This document shows, in pieces, positions 47,313 through 59,879 of a stretch of 64,000 nt of DNA. Both the position numbers and the translations under genes were made by a program. This stretch comes from Jacaranda mimosifolia (lineage: Eukaryota > Streptophyta > Magnoliopsida > Lamiales > Bignoniaceae): positions 33,708,690-33,772,689 of the forward strand of contig CM032118.1 of NCBI GenBank assembly GCA_018894105.1, in the 5' to 3' direction. Positions within the stretch are counted from its first letter, which is position 1. Every line of letters starts with the position of its first letter. A model generated the notes under the pieces. It had not been told where the DNA came from and did no database searches. It worked only from the letters and a program-made list of their open reading frames with translations.

Positions 47313-49807
47313 TCAAATCAAATAAAAAGAAAACAAGTAATAAAAGATGAGGGAAAAAAGATGTACAAATGATAAAGGCCAAGCAACGGGTACTCCAAGC
47401 GCATTCCCAATTGTTTGAATATGCTTATAAGGGAATATCAACCTTGCATGTTTTTTCACTTGGTATTGAATCACTACTTGACAAAACTCAGGTCCTAGGT
47501 CGGTGCCATTTACTCTAACACTATCCATCTTTTCCACAACACTAGTGGCAACAATTTCATTAATATTTGAAAGACCTTTCAAAACAACATAGGAGCCGAC
47601 TTGTAGATAAATTTTATATAAGAATTAGTTGAATCAAATATTGCTTAACTACTTTGTATATATAACAAATTATATAATTCCAATTTTGTTACCTTGATAC
47701 GTGTTGAATGAGAAGTTGATCCAAATGAAAGATTGGTTGGAGAAGATAATAGAGGACTTTGAGGATTAGCTTGCCCATCTGGAGATGTGATTGGAATATA
47801 TCCATAATTACCTTGTCCATTTGAAGTTGTGAGTGGGCTGTTTTCGGAACCAACTTGATGATTTGGAGATGTCAATGGCACTCTTTGAGCATCAGGTTGT
47901 TCAATAGATTGTGTTATATGCACATATGTTGATAAATCTTCTAACTTTGCATTCAATGTGTCATATTTTTCCATTGCCTCCAAATACTTTGCTTTATAGT
48001 CCATGGCCTGCCTAAGAAGTGTAGCTCGACTTGGCTTTTCTCCATAAACATCAGCTGATGTCACTCCTAACCCATATATGCGTAAGTGTCCATCCTTATC
48101 TTTGCCCATTGTCTTTGCAAAAGAATCATCAGGATTGTGAATAGCTGAGTTGCTATTTGAGTTTTGAGGATATTGGGCAGCTATTTCTTTTATTTGTACC
48201 TGAAGCAAGTTAAATTATGTAAAATGCACTTAGAATGATTTACATCAAGTAAATTATGACAACTGAAATGATAAGAACAATATATGAAGTTAATTTATCA
48301 ATACTTACAATTGCTTCTTTTATTGCCTCACTTGTAGGCAAACCATCTGCCTTATAATAACATTCTTCAAATAACTCAGCTTTTGTAGGATACCTTCCAT
48401 ATTTTTTTCTCTACACAAAATAGAGATTATATTAGTTAAATTCAAATGCTAACAATAAACAAGAAAATAACCATTAATTTAGATATACAAAATATTACCA
48501 ATGTTTCTTTGATCACTGCAAAACTTTTCTTGCCCATGTGATGGCGTAAATCTAGCCCAGCACGAGTTTGCTTATTTGTTTCACTTTGTTTCTAAAGCAA
48601 GTACAATTTTTTTATTAGTATAAGGAGGCGACAAAGGGAGCAAAAGAATAATGTAAAAAGATTCCAAGTATGAAAAACCAATTTTTCTTCACTTACAAAG
48701 AAAAATTAGCGATTCTTTAGTTATGTATGTAACTTTATGATTGTATATGGATTCAAAAGGCATTATAGCACTATGTATCAATATTAATGATATGTAATTC
48801 ATACCTTTGTCTTATCAGACATCCAATGTAGAAGTAGAGCCTTATATTGATCTTCATTAACATGTTTAGGTATTTCAAGCATTTGTTGCTCGATAGGAAT
48901 ATTTGAGTCGAAATTCAAACTCTTTACAAAACTTTTCCAATTCCTCCATTTCTTGTTGATAGACTGTAGAATGTAAGTTTCATGACTAAGAGGCAATTGG
49001 AACCTTGCCTGTATGAAACAAAAATGTAAAAACCTAGAAAATGAAAATGAATCTCATTTGAAAAACTAAAAGTAATTACCTTCACGATCTTGACCATTTC
49101 TTCCTTATAAGAGTTGGGCATTATTCTCCAATCTTTATAGTGAAGTGGACAATATCTCCCATTTCTTGCAATTGTGCCCAAAAAATGAGATAAGGTGCTG
49201 GTCTTGTCTTTATCATTTGGTTGTCCAAGGTCATTGAATGAAACAACCACAAGTTCATCTAGTTGTTGCCCCCGAACCTTAGGCGTGCAAGTAGGTCCTC
49301 TTACCCTCTTTTTCATATTGTCAATTGCAATAGTTATGATTACATTTTATGTAATGAAAATAAAAAAATAATAAATAGGCAATAATTAGAAAAAGATATT
49401 ATGTCCCACAAGCATTAGCAACAATGTCATTGGAACCACCATGATCTCCGGCCATATCATCATTTGGTTGACAAGTCGCTTCATTGACATTTGTATTAGG
49501 TTGCAAAGCAGCTGCATTGAGTTGATTAGAACTTACACCAAGTTGATTTGATTATTTAGATGCAATACTAATTCATACTCAAATTTTGCTATCATTTTAC
49601 TATATTGTAAATATAATCACAGACATATAAAATCATTGCATAAACAATATGATTGGCTAGTAAATTGTAAACTTAAAAATTTAGGATTGTATCAAGTCGA
49701 CTTTGAGTCTTACCATTGTGACTAAAGTTAGAATCAAAATATTGGTCAGGTTGCTTAAACACTTCATGCCTAACACGCTTGCTACGAGGTCTAGTTTTTG
49801 GAGGCAT
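47313..49807 (-). CDS. TNPA-like CACTA accessory transposase, multi-exon
   Basis: Start ATG at 49807 (MPPKTRPRSKRVRHEVF). Exons with consensus splice sites can be read on the minus strand at 49807-49714, about 49560-49400, 49316-49081, 49008-48805, 48591-48499, 48410-48309, 48199-47693 and 47599-47313. The third to sixth (RGPTCTPKVRGQQLDEL; GRYCPLHYKDW; INKKWRNWKSFVKSL; ETNKQTRAGLDLRHHMGKKS; GRYPTKAELFEECY) match the plant En/Spm 'Transposase_24' domain. The seventh has a coiled stretch (ATLLRQAMDYKAKYLEAMEK), and the last (GTDLGPEFCQVVIQY; GVPVAWPLSFV) matches the Tnp1/En/Spm domain. No stop interrupts any exon. TNPA binds subterminal repeats and assists TNPD. The last junction needs a non-obvious donor to stay in frame, and phases of the others were not all verified. 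Confidence 0.75.
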
Positions 49808-50126
49808 GATCTGCAGAAGGCATGATCTGCATAATATAATAAAAAATGAAGATCCTAGAAAGTATTTTCAAGACAACTAATTAAAAGAATTACTATCATT
49901 AATAAACAGAACTTACCTTAACTATGAATGACCTTCATAATAGTAACAAATAAAAATTACATAAACTTATAAAATATGATAACTAAATAAACAGAAAGGT
50001 ATATTAGTTAAATCTATTGATATGCAACTCAATAGATAAAAGCACGTTTAACAATTTAGATGCAAAAAATTAAAAAGCAACAGCCATCATTCAAGTACAT
50101 TTCATTGTTCATATGAATTTTTTTTC
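49808..50126. other. Intergenic gap between TNPD and TNPA
   Basis: About 320 bp of AT-rich DNA between the transposase stop and the TNPA start, on the minus strand. It contains a small GGCATGATCTGCA duplication right at the TNPA ATG (49,804-49,830). Might hold a TNPA promoter, or TNPA may be made by alternative splicing as in maize En/Spm. Confidence 0.5.
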
Positions 50127-53100
50127 TTAAACTACAATTCCTTCTACGTCTTCCCTGATCCAAATGAGTATGTTTTCATCATTCGATTGGTTATTGCTAG
50201 CATTGTTCGCATGAAATGCATCTATATCTAAACTTGAAACTGGATCCATATCAAATGAATCCCTAGCTTTTGTCTTCACAACTACATGCCACCCTTTCTC
50301 AACTGGGTCTTCTACATAGAAGACTTGTTGTGCTTGGCTTGCTAAGATGAAAGGCTCACTATGTTGTCTTGCTCGAGAAAAATTGACCAACGTGAAACCA
50401 TATTCGTCTTCCTTTTGTGTTCTTCCTGTTAAGACCCAGTCACAATAAAACACCACAATTTTTCTACCATCAAAATATTCAAGTTCAATTATATCTTTTA
50501 ATACCCCATAATAAGTGACAACTCCATTAATTGGATTATTGTCACTTCTGCTAGCAAAGCTACTAGTTTGTGCAGTAGCAACCACCTCACTGTTTTGTGT
50601 TTTCCTTCTAATTTCAGGATTTTTCACATGAAATCGGAAACCATTAATGATAAATCCTCTATATCGCTTTCCAACTGGATTAGGACCTCGAGCCAAGGCC
50701 CTAAGTTTCTTTGAAACTTAATTTCCAGCAAGATGTAATCCTTCAACCTGATTCTTATAATTTGGCACATTAAAAAAAAGAAGAAGAAACCACTATCACA
50801 ATAACTTAGAAATGATATGAACAAAAATTTAAATCATATATAAACTTACTGATTATAAAACCACTTCGCAAAAGTTTCACTGTGAATTCTTTCAATATCT
50901 TTTTTATTAGAACGAGGATTTTCATCTTTAACCATGGCCTTGTGTTGTCTGCATAAATTTAAATCATGAATAGTAAGAATATCCAATAATATGAAGGTTT
51001 TGATAAGCTAATAAAATTACAAAGAAAAGAAACACTTACTCAATGAATGCGTCAATTGAATTGCAATTGAACAACACATATTGATGCGCCTTAGTTATTG
51101 TTTCCTTATCAAGAACTATACATGTTTCTCTCCCAACATGACGCCCAGGATTAGAGAAGATAGGAAACTCTATTGTACTCTCACCACAAATATCATCATT
51201 TCCCATAACCTTATTGAATTTAGTCTCCACATCCTCTAAATATCGAGAACAAAAAGTTAAGCATTCCTCAATCAAGTATGCTTTTGCAATGGAACCCTCT
51301 GGACGACTTCGATTATGCACATATGATTTCAAAGTTGACAAATATCTGTCATTGTAATGATATAATCAAATAATTTTAAAAACATTAAGTGAATTAAAAA
51401 AAATAATGAGTATAAAATTACCTCTCAATAGGATACATCCAACGGTATTGCACTGGTCCTCCAAGTCGAGCCTCATATGCCAAATGAATGGTTAGATGAA
51501 CTATTATATTAAAAAAAAGATGAAGGAAATATTTTCTCCAACTCACAAAGAGTTTTGGCAATATCTTCTTCCAAGCGAATTAAATCTCCCGGATTAAGAA
51601 CTTTAGAACAAAGCTCTCTAAAGAAAGTGCACAAGTTAATCAAAGGTGTCCGAACATTCTTCAGTAAAACTTTGCGCAAAGCAATTAGAAGTAATTGTTG
51701 CATCAAGATGTGATTATCATGAATTTTCAGACCTGAAATTTTCTGTGGTTTAACTTGCACACGCCTAGAGATATTAGAGGCATAGCCATCTGGAACTTTC
51801 ACATTTTGTAGGATGTCGAAAAATACATCTTTCTCTTTTCTACTCATTGAAAAACATGCAGCAGGTAGGTATTTTCTTCCCGACTCAAGAATAGCAGGGT
51901 GAAGTGCATGTCTTATACCCATATCTTCCAAATCAAGATGAGAGTTTTCATGATCTTTTGTCTTTCCTTCTAAATTCAATAAAGTCCCAAGCACACTATC
52001 ACAAATATTTTTCTCAATGTGCATTACATCCAAATTATGACGCAACATGATATCTTTCCAATATGGCAAGTCAAAGAATATACTTTTTTTTTTCCAATTG
52101 TAAGAAAGAGATGGACTATCATTCACTTTCTTTCCAAATCTCACATTTAACCCATCTAAATTCTCTATTATCATATCTCCAGTTAAAGGAATTGGTGGTC
52201 TACCATGTTATTCTTTGCCATCAAAAGAGTGTGCATCTTTTCTATAAGGGTGATTATCATCTAAAAATCTATGATTACCCATGTAATGCTTCCAACTTTT
52301 GTATAAGTATTTAAACCATGTGCTTTTATGGCATTCTGAGCAAGCTAATTCCCCTTTTGTACTCCAGCCAGACAAATTTGCATATGCAGGAAAATCATTA
52401 ATGGTCCACAACAAAGCTGCATGCATACTAAAATTCTGCTTGAATGATGCATCATATGTTTCAATCCCTTCCCATAATTCCTTTAATTCTTCAATTAAGG
52501 GTTGTAAATACACATCAATATTATTTCCAAGAGGGGATGGACCAGGTATGAGTAAAGTTAAAAAGAAATATGGCTCTTTCAGACACATCCATGGAGGCAT
52601 ATTATATGGGGTCACTATAACTAGCCATGTACTATGAGTAACACTCAAAGTTCTAAATGGACTAAATCCATCAGCAGCTAGACCAGGCTTTACATTTCAT
52701 GAGTCTTTTGCAAATTCATGATGTTGACGATCAAAAGCATGCCAAACAAGAGAATCACTAGGGTGTCTCATAAACCTATCCTTAGTACATTCTTCCTTGT
52801 GACATCTCACAAAAGATGCTATTCTAGATGACATGAAGATTCTTTGAAATCTAGGTTTAAGAGGAAAGTACCTTAACACCTTAATTGGGATTCTTTTATG
52901 CTTCATAAATGAATCTTCATCATCAACATCATTTTCAGTCTATTTATATCTTAATGTATTACAGACATTGCAAAACGTATCATTCTCATGCTCTTTCTAG
53001 TATAACATGCAGTCGTTAGGGCAAACATCAATTTTAGTGCAAGTAAGTCCCAATGCCCAAATAATCTTCTGTACTTCATAGTAAGACTTGGGCAATGACA

Positions 53101-53641
53101 CAGTCATATTAGGAAAAGCCTCTTTTAACAACTTAAGAAGCATTGTTAACGTCTTATTAGACCATTTACCCATGCATTTCAAGTGAAATAATCGCACAAT
53201 GAATGCAAGTTTTGAGAATTTCTTACACCCTAGATATAATTCTTGTTGAGCATCATCTGATATCTTGTAGAAAGTCTTAGCATGCTCATTAGGTTCCTCT
53301 CCCATGTTTCTATCTGAATCATTAAACCCAAAAGCATCATGCACCAAACCATCCAAATCGTCTAACATATCAAAATGATCACGTTCTTCAATATTAACTT
53401 AACTAGATGAGGTGTCTTCCCCATGTATCACCCAATGTATATAACTCTTTATAAATCCATCAACAAGAAGATGATCTTTTGCTGTCTCTCTACTTACCCA
53501 TTTTGCATTTTTACAGTATTTGCATGGGCATATGATCTTGTCATTGAGATAAACATTAGCAAAAGCCATGTCAAGAAATTGGTTTAACCCTTGTTTATAT
53601 TCTTTTGTTGACCTTGGTTTAAGCATCCAACTCTTATCCAT
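50127..53641 (-). pseudogene. TNPD/TNP2-like CACTA transposase, broken by in-frame stops
   Basis: Start ATG 53641. Domains in order: transposase-associated N-terminal domain (MDKSWM ... ICPCKYCKNAKWVSRETAKDH); TNP2 transposase (KTFYKISDDAQQELYLGCKK, CPNDCMLY, GPSPLGNNIDVYLQPLIEEL, DLPYWKDIMLRHNLDVMHIE); DUF4218 (ELCSKVLNPGDL, continuing RPEGSIAKAYLIEECLTFCS); DUF4216 (FASRSDNNPINGVVTYYG, FYCDWVLTGRT, QVFYVEDP). Exons 53641-51422, 51345-51040, 50948-50850, 50747-50127. Defects: in-frame stops at 53399, after CMLY (~52,997), ~52,940, 52,697 and 52,208 and near 50,716; an extra T in a T8 run (51511-51518) shifts frame before VHLTIHLAYEARLGG; a lost G at the third donor. This protein would cut the CACTA ends. 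Confidence 0.9.
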
Positions 53642-55165
53642 ATGAGCCTACTAAAATAAAATGCCACATGTCAAAAAAATGTACTACATAAATACAATAT
53701 ATTTAAAGTTACATATTTTTATGAATTTTGAAACTTAGATATAGTGGATAATTATATATTGATTTTCACTCTTCAAAGATAATAATATTAATAATTTTAA
53801 CAAGTAAGAAAAGAGTGAATATAAAACAAAAGTACATATTGATACAAACAATAAGATATCCACCATTATTATCCAAATACATATTTATCCACCATTATTA
53901 TCCAAATACATATTTATCCACCATTATTATCCAAATAATATAAAAAAAAATGAAAAATAAAAACTAAGATATCCACCATCCTATCTACTCTCTACTTCAG
54001 CAGATAAATTGGAACTTAGACTTAAGCTTTGTAGAGGAGAATAATAGTACAAGTATAAACTGATAGCATAAATATAAACTCTATATGCTATCCATATATG
54101 TTTCCTATAGTAGTGATAGGATGAAATAGAATTTAATTAATTTAAAATACCAAATCTTGTCACTATCACTCCATGAAAAATAAAAATGAATTATAAAATA
54201 GTAAGTGATAACACAAAAGTACTTGTTAGTAATTACATATATATATATATATATTAAGTGACAAAAATTTATTTTGTCATAATAATGAATTTGAAAGTTT
54301 AATGGTAATAAAAAAATATTTGTAAATTATTAATATCAATTTTACACATTTATTGCTAGTGATAAAAATATTGTCAATAATCATAGTGACTACTTTTATT
54401 ATCACTTTTCATGTATAAAGAAATTGGCAACAAACAATTTTAGCTACAACATATAATGAAATCACTAATTCTAATACCCATTAAATCATATTATGATAGG
54501 TAAAAGTTTTACCATTTAAAGAGTATCATAAATGATTAAAAAAATAGTGTACTTAATATAAGTGTAAAAGACAATTTACACAGTATCATGTATTCTTTTG
54601 GTACTAACGAATATTATTATATTTTTGAAGCATATCAATTTATATTGTGAGCATAAAATACAAAATTATTTTTATTTAAAAATTATAAATAGTGAAAAAA
54701 TAACAGACAATTTCATTAGAAAATTTTCATGCAATATTTTGCCCTTAATGGCACCATTTTCTTTTGACATTGTAAGAATTTATTATCTACCAAAAAAGCA
54801 ATATACAATACATTACACTTGCATTTCTTTAAAGTTCTGGGCTAGTTGCAATATTTAGTTAAGTCAAAATTGAACACATAGAGTGGCTGCTAACTTACTG
54901 TACTAAATTTAAATACTATGCCAGCGTGTTGACTACTAGCTGCATGCTAATTTATTTTTAGTACCTAATTAAACAAAACAAATAAACCTAAGTATTGCCT
55001 CTGTCCTATATATGTTCAGGAATCCCAGTATGTTTAGGAATTAATCCACATTTACCTGAGTAGAAGATGTCAATATCAAAATTGAAAAAAGCATAAGTTC
55101 ATAATTATTTTACACTACACCTAATATGCTTATAGTTGGATCGATAAATTGCAGGTCAAGTTTAC
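53642..55165. other. AT-rich 5' region of the CACTA element
   Basis: No gene. Holds a 29-bp unit (CACCATTATTATCCAAATA core) repeated three times at about 53,858-53,937 and an (AT)n run at 54,240-54,256. The 86-residue ORF at 54,598-54,858 is compositional. Confidence 0.5.
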
Positions 55166-55243
55166 CTTCACAGATGCTATCAACGAAAGAGTGTGAGCAG
55201 GTGACAGAACAACCTCTTCTTTTATTCCCTCCACATAAATTCC
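55166..55243 (-). pseudogene. Captured exon of a plant kinesin motor domain (KIN-7-like)
   Basis: Minus-strand 78-bp exon with acceptor CTTTGTAG|GGA and donor GAAG|GTAAAC. It reads GIYVEGIKEEVVLSPAHTL then SLIAS and matches the loop/helix block just before the switch I region of plant CENP-E/KIN-7 kinesins (G-x-YVEGIKEEVVLSP-x-H-x-LS-x-IA-x-GE). One G of the expected GGTGAAG at the 3' end is missing, so the reading shifts at the junction. Neighbouring motor exons (P-loop, SSRSH) were not found nearby. It lies inside the CACTA element, in the transposase's strand, upstream of its ATG, so it is host sequence acquired by the transposon. Confidence 0.7.
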
Positions 55244-56055
55244 CTACAAAGTTACAGTATATTATTCCTCAAATTGATAGATGATTTGATGCATTTATAG
55301 TCTAGTGGCTTTCACGTTGTATCCGGGTTTGTGATATTATACATGCAGAGAATGAAGAGACATACAATCGTGAACATGGAAACTAACGTGGAGTTAAAAT
55401 CTAGGGAGGCAATAACAGTCATTTTCTGCCACATGTAAAGAATAAAAATATTCCCCCATATTATTGGTTGTCAACAAAGTAAAAATTGAAAAATAAAACA
55501 TAAAATAGAGAAAATATGAAAATAAATTTCTCTAAATTCTGTAGTCCAATCCTCCAAAAATCAGTATGATAATGATCTATAGGAATTCTAATAATTCCTT
55601 CAAAGAGATATCATTGTTTTCCAGAGATTTGAAACTCAAGATTTGCACTACATTGCATGAAGTCTATAAATTTGAGAAAACATATAGGAACATCCAAAAT
55701 AACAGCAGCTCACACTTTAGTTAGAAACCTACAACACTAAAGAGAAACATCATATTTCCACATCTAAAACAAATCCTTTTCACCAAAGGCATGAGTCTAG
55801 AAAATCAAGACTTTCCAATATATACATTGCAGCAGGGCAAGGTTCCCAGTTATAGAGCATCTTAAATTTAGAAACAACGAATTGCAGAGTATTAAAAAAG
55901 AAAAAAAAAACAGATGTGATATTCCCAAATATCAAATGTGATAAAATCAAGCAACAACCATGAAGATAATCCCAAAATATCAAATGCAAAGGTTTTTAAT
56001 GTACCAAGCATGGACCACTTACAGTAGCATGCTATTTCTCACTTGGAATCGCAGG
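55244..56055. other. Intron-like DNA upstream of the captured exon
   Basis: No coding match. If the kinesin piece was captured with its intron, this would be intron sequence; it ends at the TR-GAG insertion. Contains an A12-type run at 55,900-55,911. Confidence 0.4.
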
Positions 56056-56851
56056 TGTAGACATATCAATGTTTGGCCAATTGAGAAGTGACACGTGTAA
56101 AATAACATGCTAGTTAGTAATTTAAAATTTTCTATTTATATTTTGGAATTTACTAAATTTAATTTCAAAAGATAAATAGTTAATTTTAATTAATACTCTA
56201 GTATTTATTTTATGTTCAAATCAGATATTGACAAGTGTTAAAGATGAAGTGTTTACGTTTTTGGATCAATCAAATCGAAGATACTTGATATTATCTATTG
56301 ATATATGATATTATCTCTTGATATTTGATATTATCTTATCAAATAGATAACTATCGAAGAAGTTCAAATCAATCTGGAAGTCTCCCATCAAGCATCTATA
56401 TAAAGGAGATGACCAAAGCTCATTCAATACACAACACAAATTCTAGCAAGTGAGAGGAACTTTGAAGGAGTCTAGCATATTCTGGCGTTTGATTCGAGAT
56501 TAAGGTGCAGAGCCCTCGAATTGGCGTTATTTTATTCAAATTAAATTTAAGGAGATCCATGACGTTCAAGGCGTTCTTCGCGAAGCTCATATATTTTGGC
56601 GTTTGATTTGAGATTAAGGTACGAAGCCCTCGAATTGGCATTATTTTCTCAAATCAAATTTAAGGAGATCCACAACGTTCACGGTGTTCTTTGCATAGCT
56701 CATCAAATTTCAAGATCATATTTGGAAGAGAAGAATCAGAGGATTAGATTAGAGATTGAATCCACAATTGATAAGTTTGAATTTTGTTATATTTGTACAA
56801 TTTTTCTTGTCTTGTAATTTTATTTTGCAAACAAAGAAATTTACGCTTACA
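56056..56851 (+). repeat. 5' LTR of the TR-GAG element
   Basis: 796 bp. A 114-bp unit starting TGGCGTTTGATT(C/T)GAGATTAAGG is tandem here (56,483 and 56,597). A TATA-like TATATAAAGG at 56,397 lies 85 bases before the first unit. Confidence 0.85.
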
Positions 56852-56920
56852 AATTTTGGCACGCCCAGTGTGACCATCTTTACCTCTCATCTCTTTCCTT
56901 CATCAAGATTGAAGTATCAA

Positions 56921-58096
56921 ATGGCTGCCAACAAGGCTGCTGCATTGAAAATTACTACCTCAAATTCCTCAAGTGCTGGAGTAAAAAGTGTTGGTGTCAT
57001 CACAAGAAGTATGTCCAATAAGTTTCAATCATCTTCAAAGGTGGCTTCTTCACTTGCTATGGAAAAGGTGTTGCCGCATTTTATTGATATCAATAAAGAT
57101 GGTGGACACTCAAAGGAAGAATCCTCACCATCCATTTCTCATTCAACATCAAATTCCTTGAGCATGGCGATGGTGATGGCGATGGTGACAAGTGCTACAA
57201 CCTTGGAGGAACAAATTGCAAATTTAATGAAGATTGTTGAAGGACTCAGGAAGCATGTCCAAGTGCGAGACTTTCAAATTTCCAAATTGATGAGCAAAGT
57301 GGATAATCTTGATGCAAGCTGCATGGTGGAAAAATAAATTGAGGCTCAGGATGAAAGCAAAATATCCACAAAGAAATAGCCAGCCGAAAAGACTGCAACA
57401 AAAGAACTAGAAGTTTCCACTGGATTAATTCCCAGCAGCCCACTGAAGGAGTTTATCATGGAGACTATCAAAGACAAGTTTAATGGAAGTTCTAAGCCGT
57501 CTATGACTTACTCCAAGCCATATACTCAAAGGATTGATAACTTGAAAATGCCGATCAATTTCCAACCCCCAAAGTTTCAACAATTTGATGGCAAAGACAA
57601 CCCAAAGCAACACATGGCTCATTTCATTGAGACTTCTAATAATGCCGGTACATATGGAGATCATTTGGTCAAGCAATTTGTTCGATCATTGAAGGATAAT
57701 GCTTTTGATTGGTATGTTGACTTGGAAGCAGGCTCCATTGATAGTTGGGGGCAATTGGAACACGAGTTCCTTAATCATTTCTACAGCACTCGAAGGACAG
57801 TCAGCATGATTGAACTCACCAACTCTTGCCAATGGAAAGAAGCGCCAGTCATTGAATACATCAATCGCTGGAGAAATTTGAGTCTTAACTGGAAAGATCA
57901 ATTGTCGGAGGCTTCAGTAATTGAGATGTGTATCCAAGGAATGCGTTGGAGTCTTTGCTACAAACTTCAAGGAATCAAACTAAAAACCTTTGAAGATTTG
58001 GCAACGCGTACACATAATATTGAAATTAGCATGAATTTTGATGAACAAGAAGATTCAAGTGATGTCGAAGATGATGAAGATGTTGGGGGCAATTAA
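56921..58096 (+). pseudogene. Retrotransposon gag polyprotein, two in-frame stops
   Basis: ATG 56921 (MAANKAAALKITTSNS). The first 138 codons hold GVITRSMSNKF and a coiled-coil-like ATTLEEQIANLMKIVEGLRK. TAA at 57335 and TAG at 57377 interrupt one otherwise continuous frame. From 57458 the Retrotrans_gag domain is clear: FQPPKFQQFDGKDNPKQHMA, FVRSLKDNAFDWYVDLEAG, WGQLEHEFLNHF, then W-x-N-L. It ends in an acidic tail (DSSDVEDDEDVGGN) at 58096. The gag of Ty3/gypsy-type elements builds the particle. The stops would prevent a full product, although read-through cannot be excluded by sequence. No zinc knuckle is seen. Confidence 0.88.
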
Positions 58097-58099
58097 ATT

Positions 58100-58850
58100 T
58101 CATCTTCAAATTATAAATGCGCCTCAATATGAGCGTAAACTGCCAATAATACTCCCAAATAAGATTCTCCAAGTTTTCAAATCTAAAAATCATGTCTCCA
58201 AGTCTTCAAATCCATGGATTAAGTCTTTGAGTCTCCAAATCCACAACTTAAGTCTTCAAATTCAAGACGCAAGTCTCCAGATGTCCAAATTCAAGAGTCA
58301 AGTCTTCAAGTTTCCAAATCAAAGACTCAAATCTCCAAGTCTTCAAGTCCAAAGCTCAAGTCTTCAAATTTCAAATGCTCCTAGATACGAGCATAAATTA
58401 TTTGAAATTTTTAAATTAAAGTTTTCCCTCATGCTCTTTGATAAGAGTTTAAACTGTCAATAAGGCTCCTAGATACGAGCATAAACTATCCACATGTTCA
58501 AAGTTTTCCCATGTGCTCCTTGATATGAGCTTAAACTTTCAATAAGGCTCCTAGATATGAGCATAAACTATCTACATATTCAAAGTCTCCCCATGTGCTC
58601 CTAGGTACGAGCATAAACTATCTAAATATTCAAATTCTCCCCATGTACACCTTGATAAGAATGTAAACTATCTATTAAATCAAACTCAAATAAACTCCTT
58701 GACATGAGTATAAATTGTCAATCAAATTCAAGTGAACTCCTTGACACGAGTATAAAATGTCTATTCAAGTTAAATATGCTCTTTGACATATGAGCCTAAA
58801 TTATATGTTACTCCTGGCCTGCATGAGTATAAAATGTATACGGCACCCTC
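58100..58850. repeat. Two arrays of short repeats between gag and the 3' LTR
   Basis: 58,180-58,375: AAGTCT(T/C)CAA(A/G)T(T/C)-type words about every 15-20 bp. 58,378-58,850: (G/A)CTCCT(A/T)GA(T/C)A(C/T)GAG(C/T)ATAAA(C/A)T about every 32-50 bp, eleven or so copies, with an outlier near 58,108. No protein-coding continuity. Confidence 0.75.
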
Positions 58851-59041
58851 CTCAAAAGGATATTTACTTTGAATTATGTTATGACTTGACCCTTGATTGG
58901 CCACCATAGCTCAAGGAATGCATGGAGGATGTTCTTGTCGCAAACAAATTAAGATAAAAGGAAAACTTCACATATACTTCAAACCTTGTCTCTTTCATAG
59001 ATGATTGTCATATCTTTCGCCAAGTCTTGAAGTGGGAGCAT

Positions 59042-59879
59042 TTGTAGACATATCAATTTTTGACCAATTGAGAAGTGACACGTGTAAAATAATATGCTAG
59101 TTATTAATTTAAAATTTTCTATTTATATTTTGGAATTTACTAAATTTAATTTCAAAAGATAAATAGTTAACTTTAATTAATACTCTAGTATTTATTTTAT
59201 GTTCAAATCAGTTATTGACAAGTGTTAAAGATGAAGTGTCTATATTTTTGGACCAATCAAGTCGAAGATATCTGATATTATCTATTGATATATGTTATTA
59301 TCTTATCAAATAGATAACTATCAAAGAAGTTCAAATCAATCTGGAAGTCTCCCATCAAGCATCTATATAAAGGGGATGACCAAAGCTCATTATATACACA
59401 ACACAAATTCTAGCAAGTGAGAGGAACTTTGAAAAGTCCAGCAATTCTCTCAATCAAATTTAAAGAGATCCACGGCGTTCAAGGCGTTCTTCATGGAGCT
59501 CATCATATTCTGGCGTTTGATTCGAGATTAAGGTGTGGAGCCCTTGAATTGACGTTATTTTATTCAAATTAAATTTAAGGAGATCCACGACGTTCAAGGA
59601 GTTCTTCGCGGAGCTCATATATTTTGGCATTTGATTCGAGATTAAGGTGCGAAGCCCTCAAATTAGCGTTATTTTTTCAAATCAAATTTAAGGAGATCCA
59701 CAACGTTCAAAGTGTTCTTTGCGGAACTCATCAAATTTCAAGATCATATTTGGAAGGGAAGAATCAGAGGATTAGATTAGAGATTGAATCCACAATTGAT
59801 AAGATTGAATTTTGTTTTATTTGTACAATTTTTCTTGTCTTGTAATTTTATTTTGCAAACAAAGAAATTTACGCTTACA
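59042..59879 (+). repeat. 3' LTR of the TR-GAG element
   Basis: 838 bp, 42 bp longer than its partner. It carries the 114-bp unit at 59,511 and 59,625 plus an extra partial unit just before (59,456-59,505). Confidence 0.85.

Larger units (their letters stand above)
56056..59879 (+). mobile_element. Nested gag-only LTR element (TR-GAG type)
   Basis: Two similar LTRs (56056-56851, 59042-59879), both beginning TGTAGACATATCAAT and ending TTACGCTTACA. A primer-site-like TTTGGCACGCCCAGTGTGAC follows the 5' LTR by two bases, and the purine tract GAAGTGGGAG precedes the 3' LTR. The 2.2-kb interior encodes only gag and then repeats; no protease, integrase or RT is present. That is the definition of TR-GAG elements. 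The flanking pentamers are GCAGG and ATAGG, an imperfect duplication. It sits inside the CACTA element, so it arrived later; its LTRs are clearly closer to each other than those of the Copia-like element. Confidence 0.85.
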
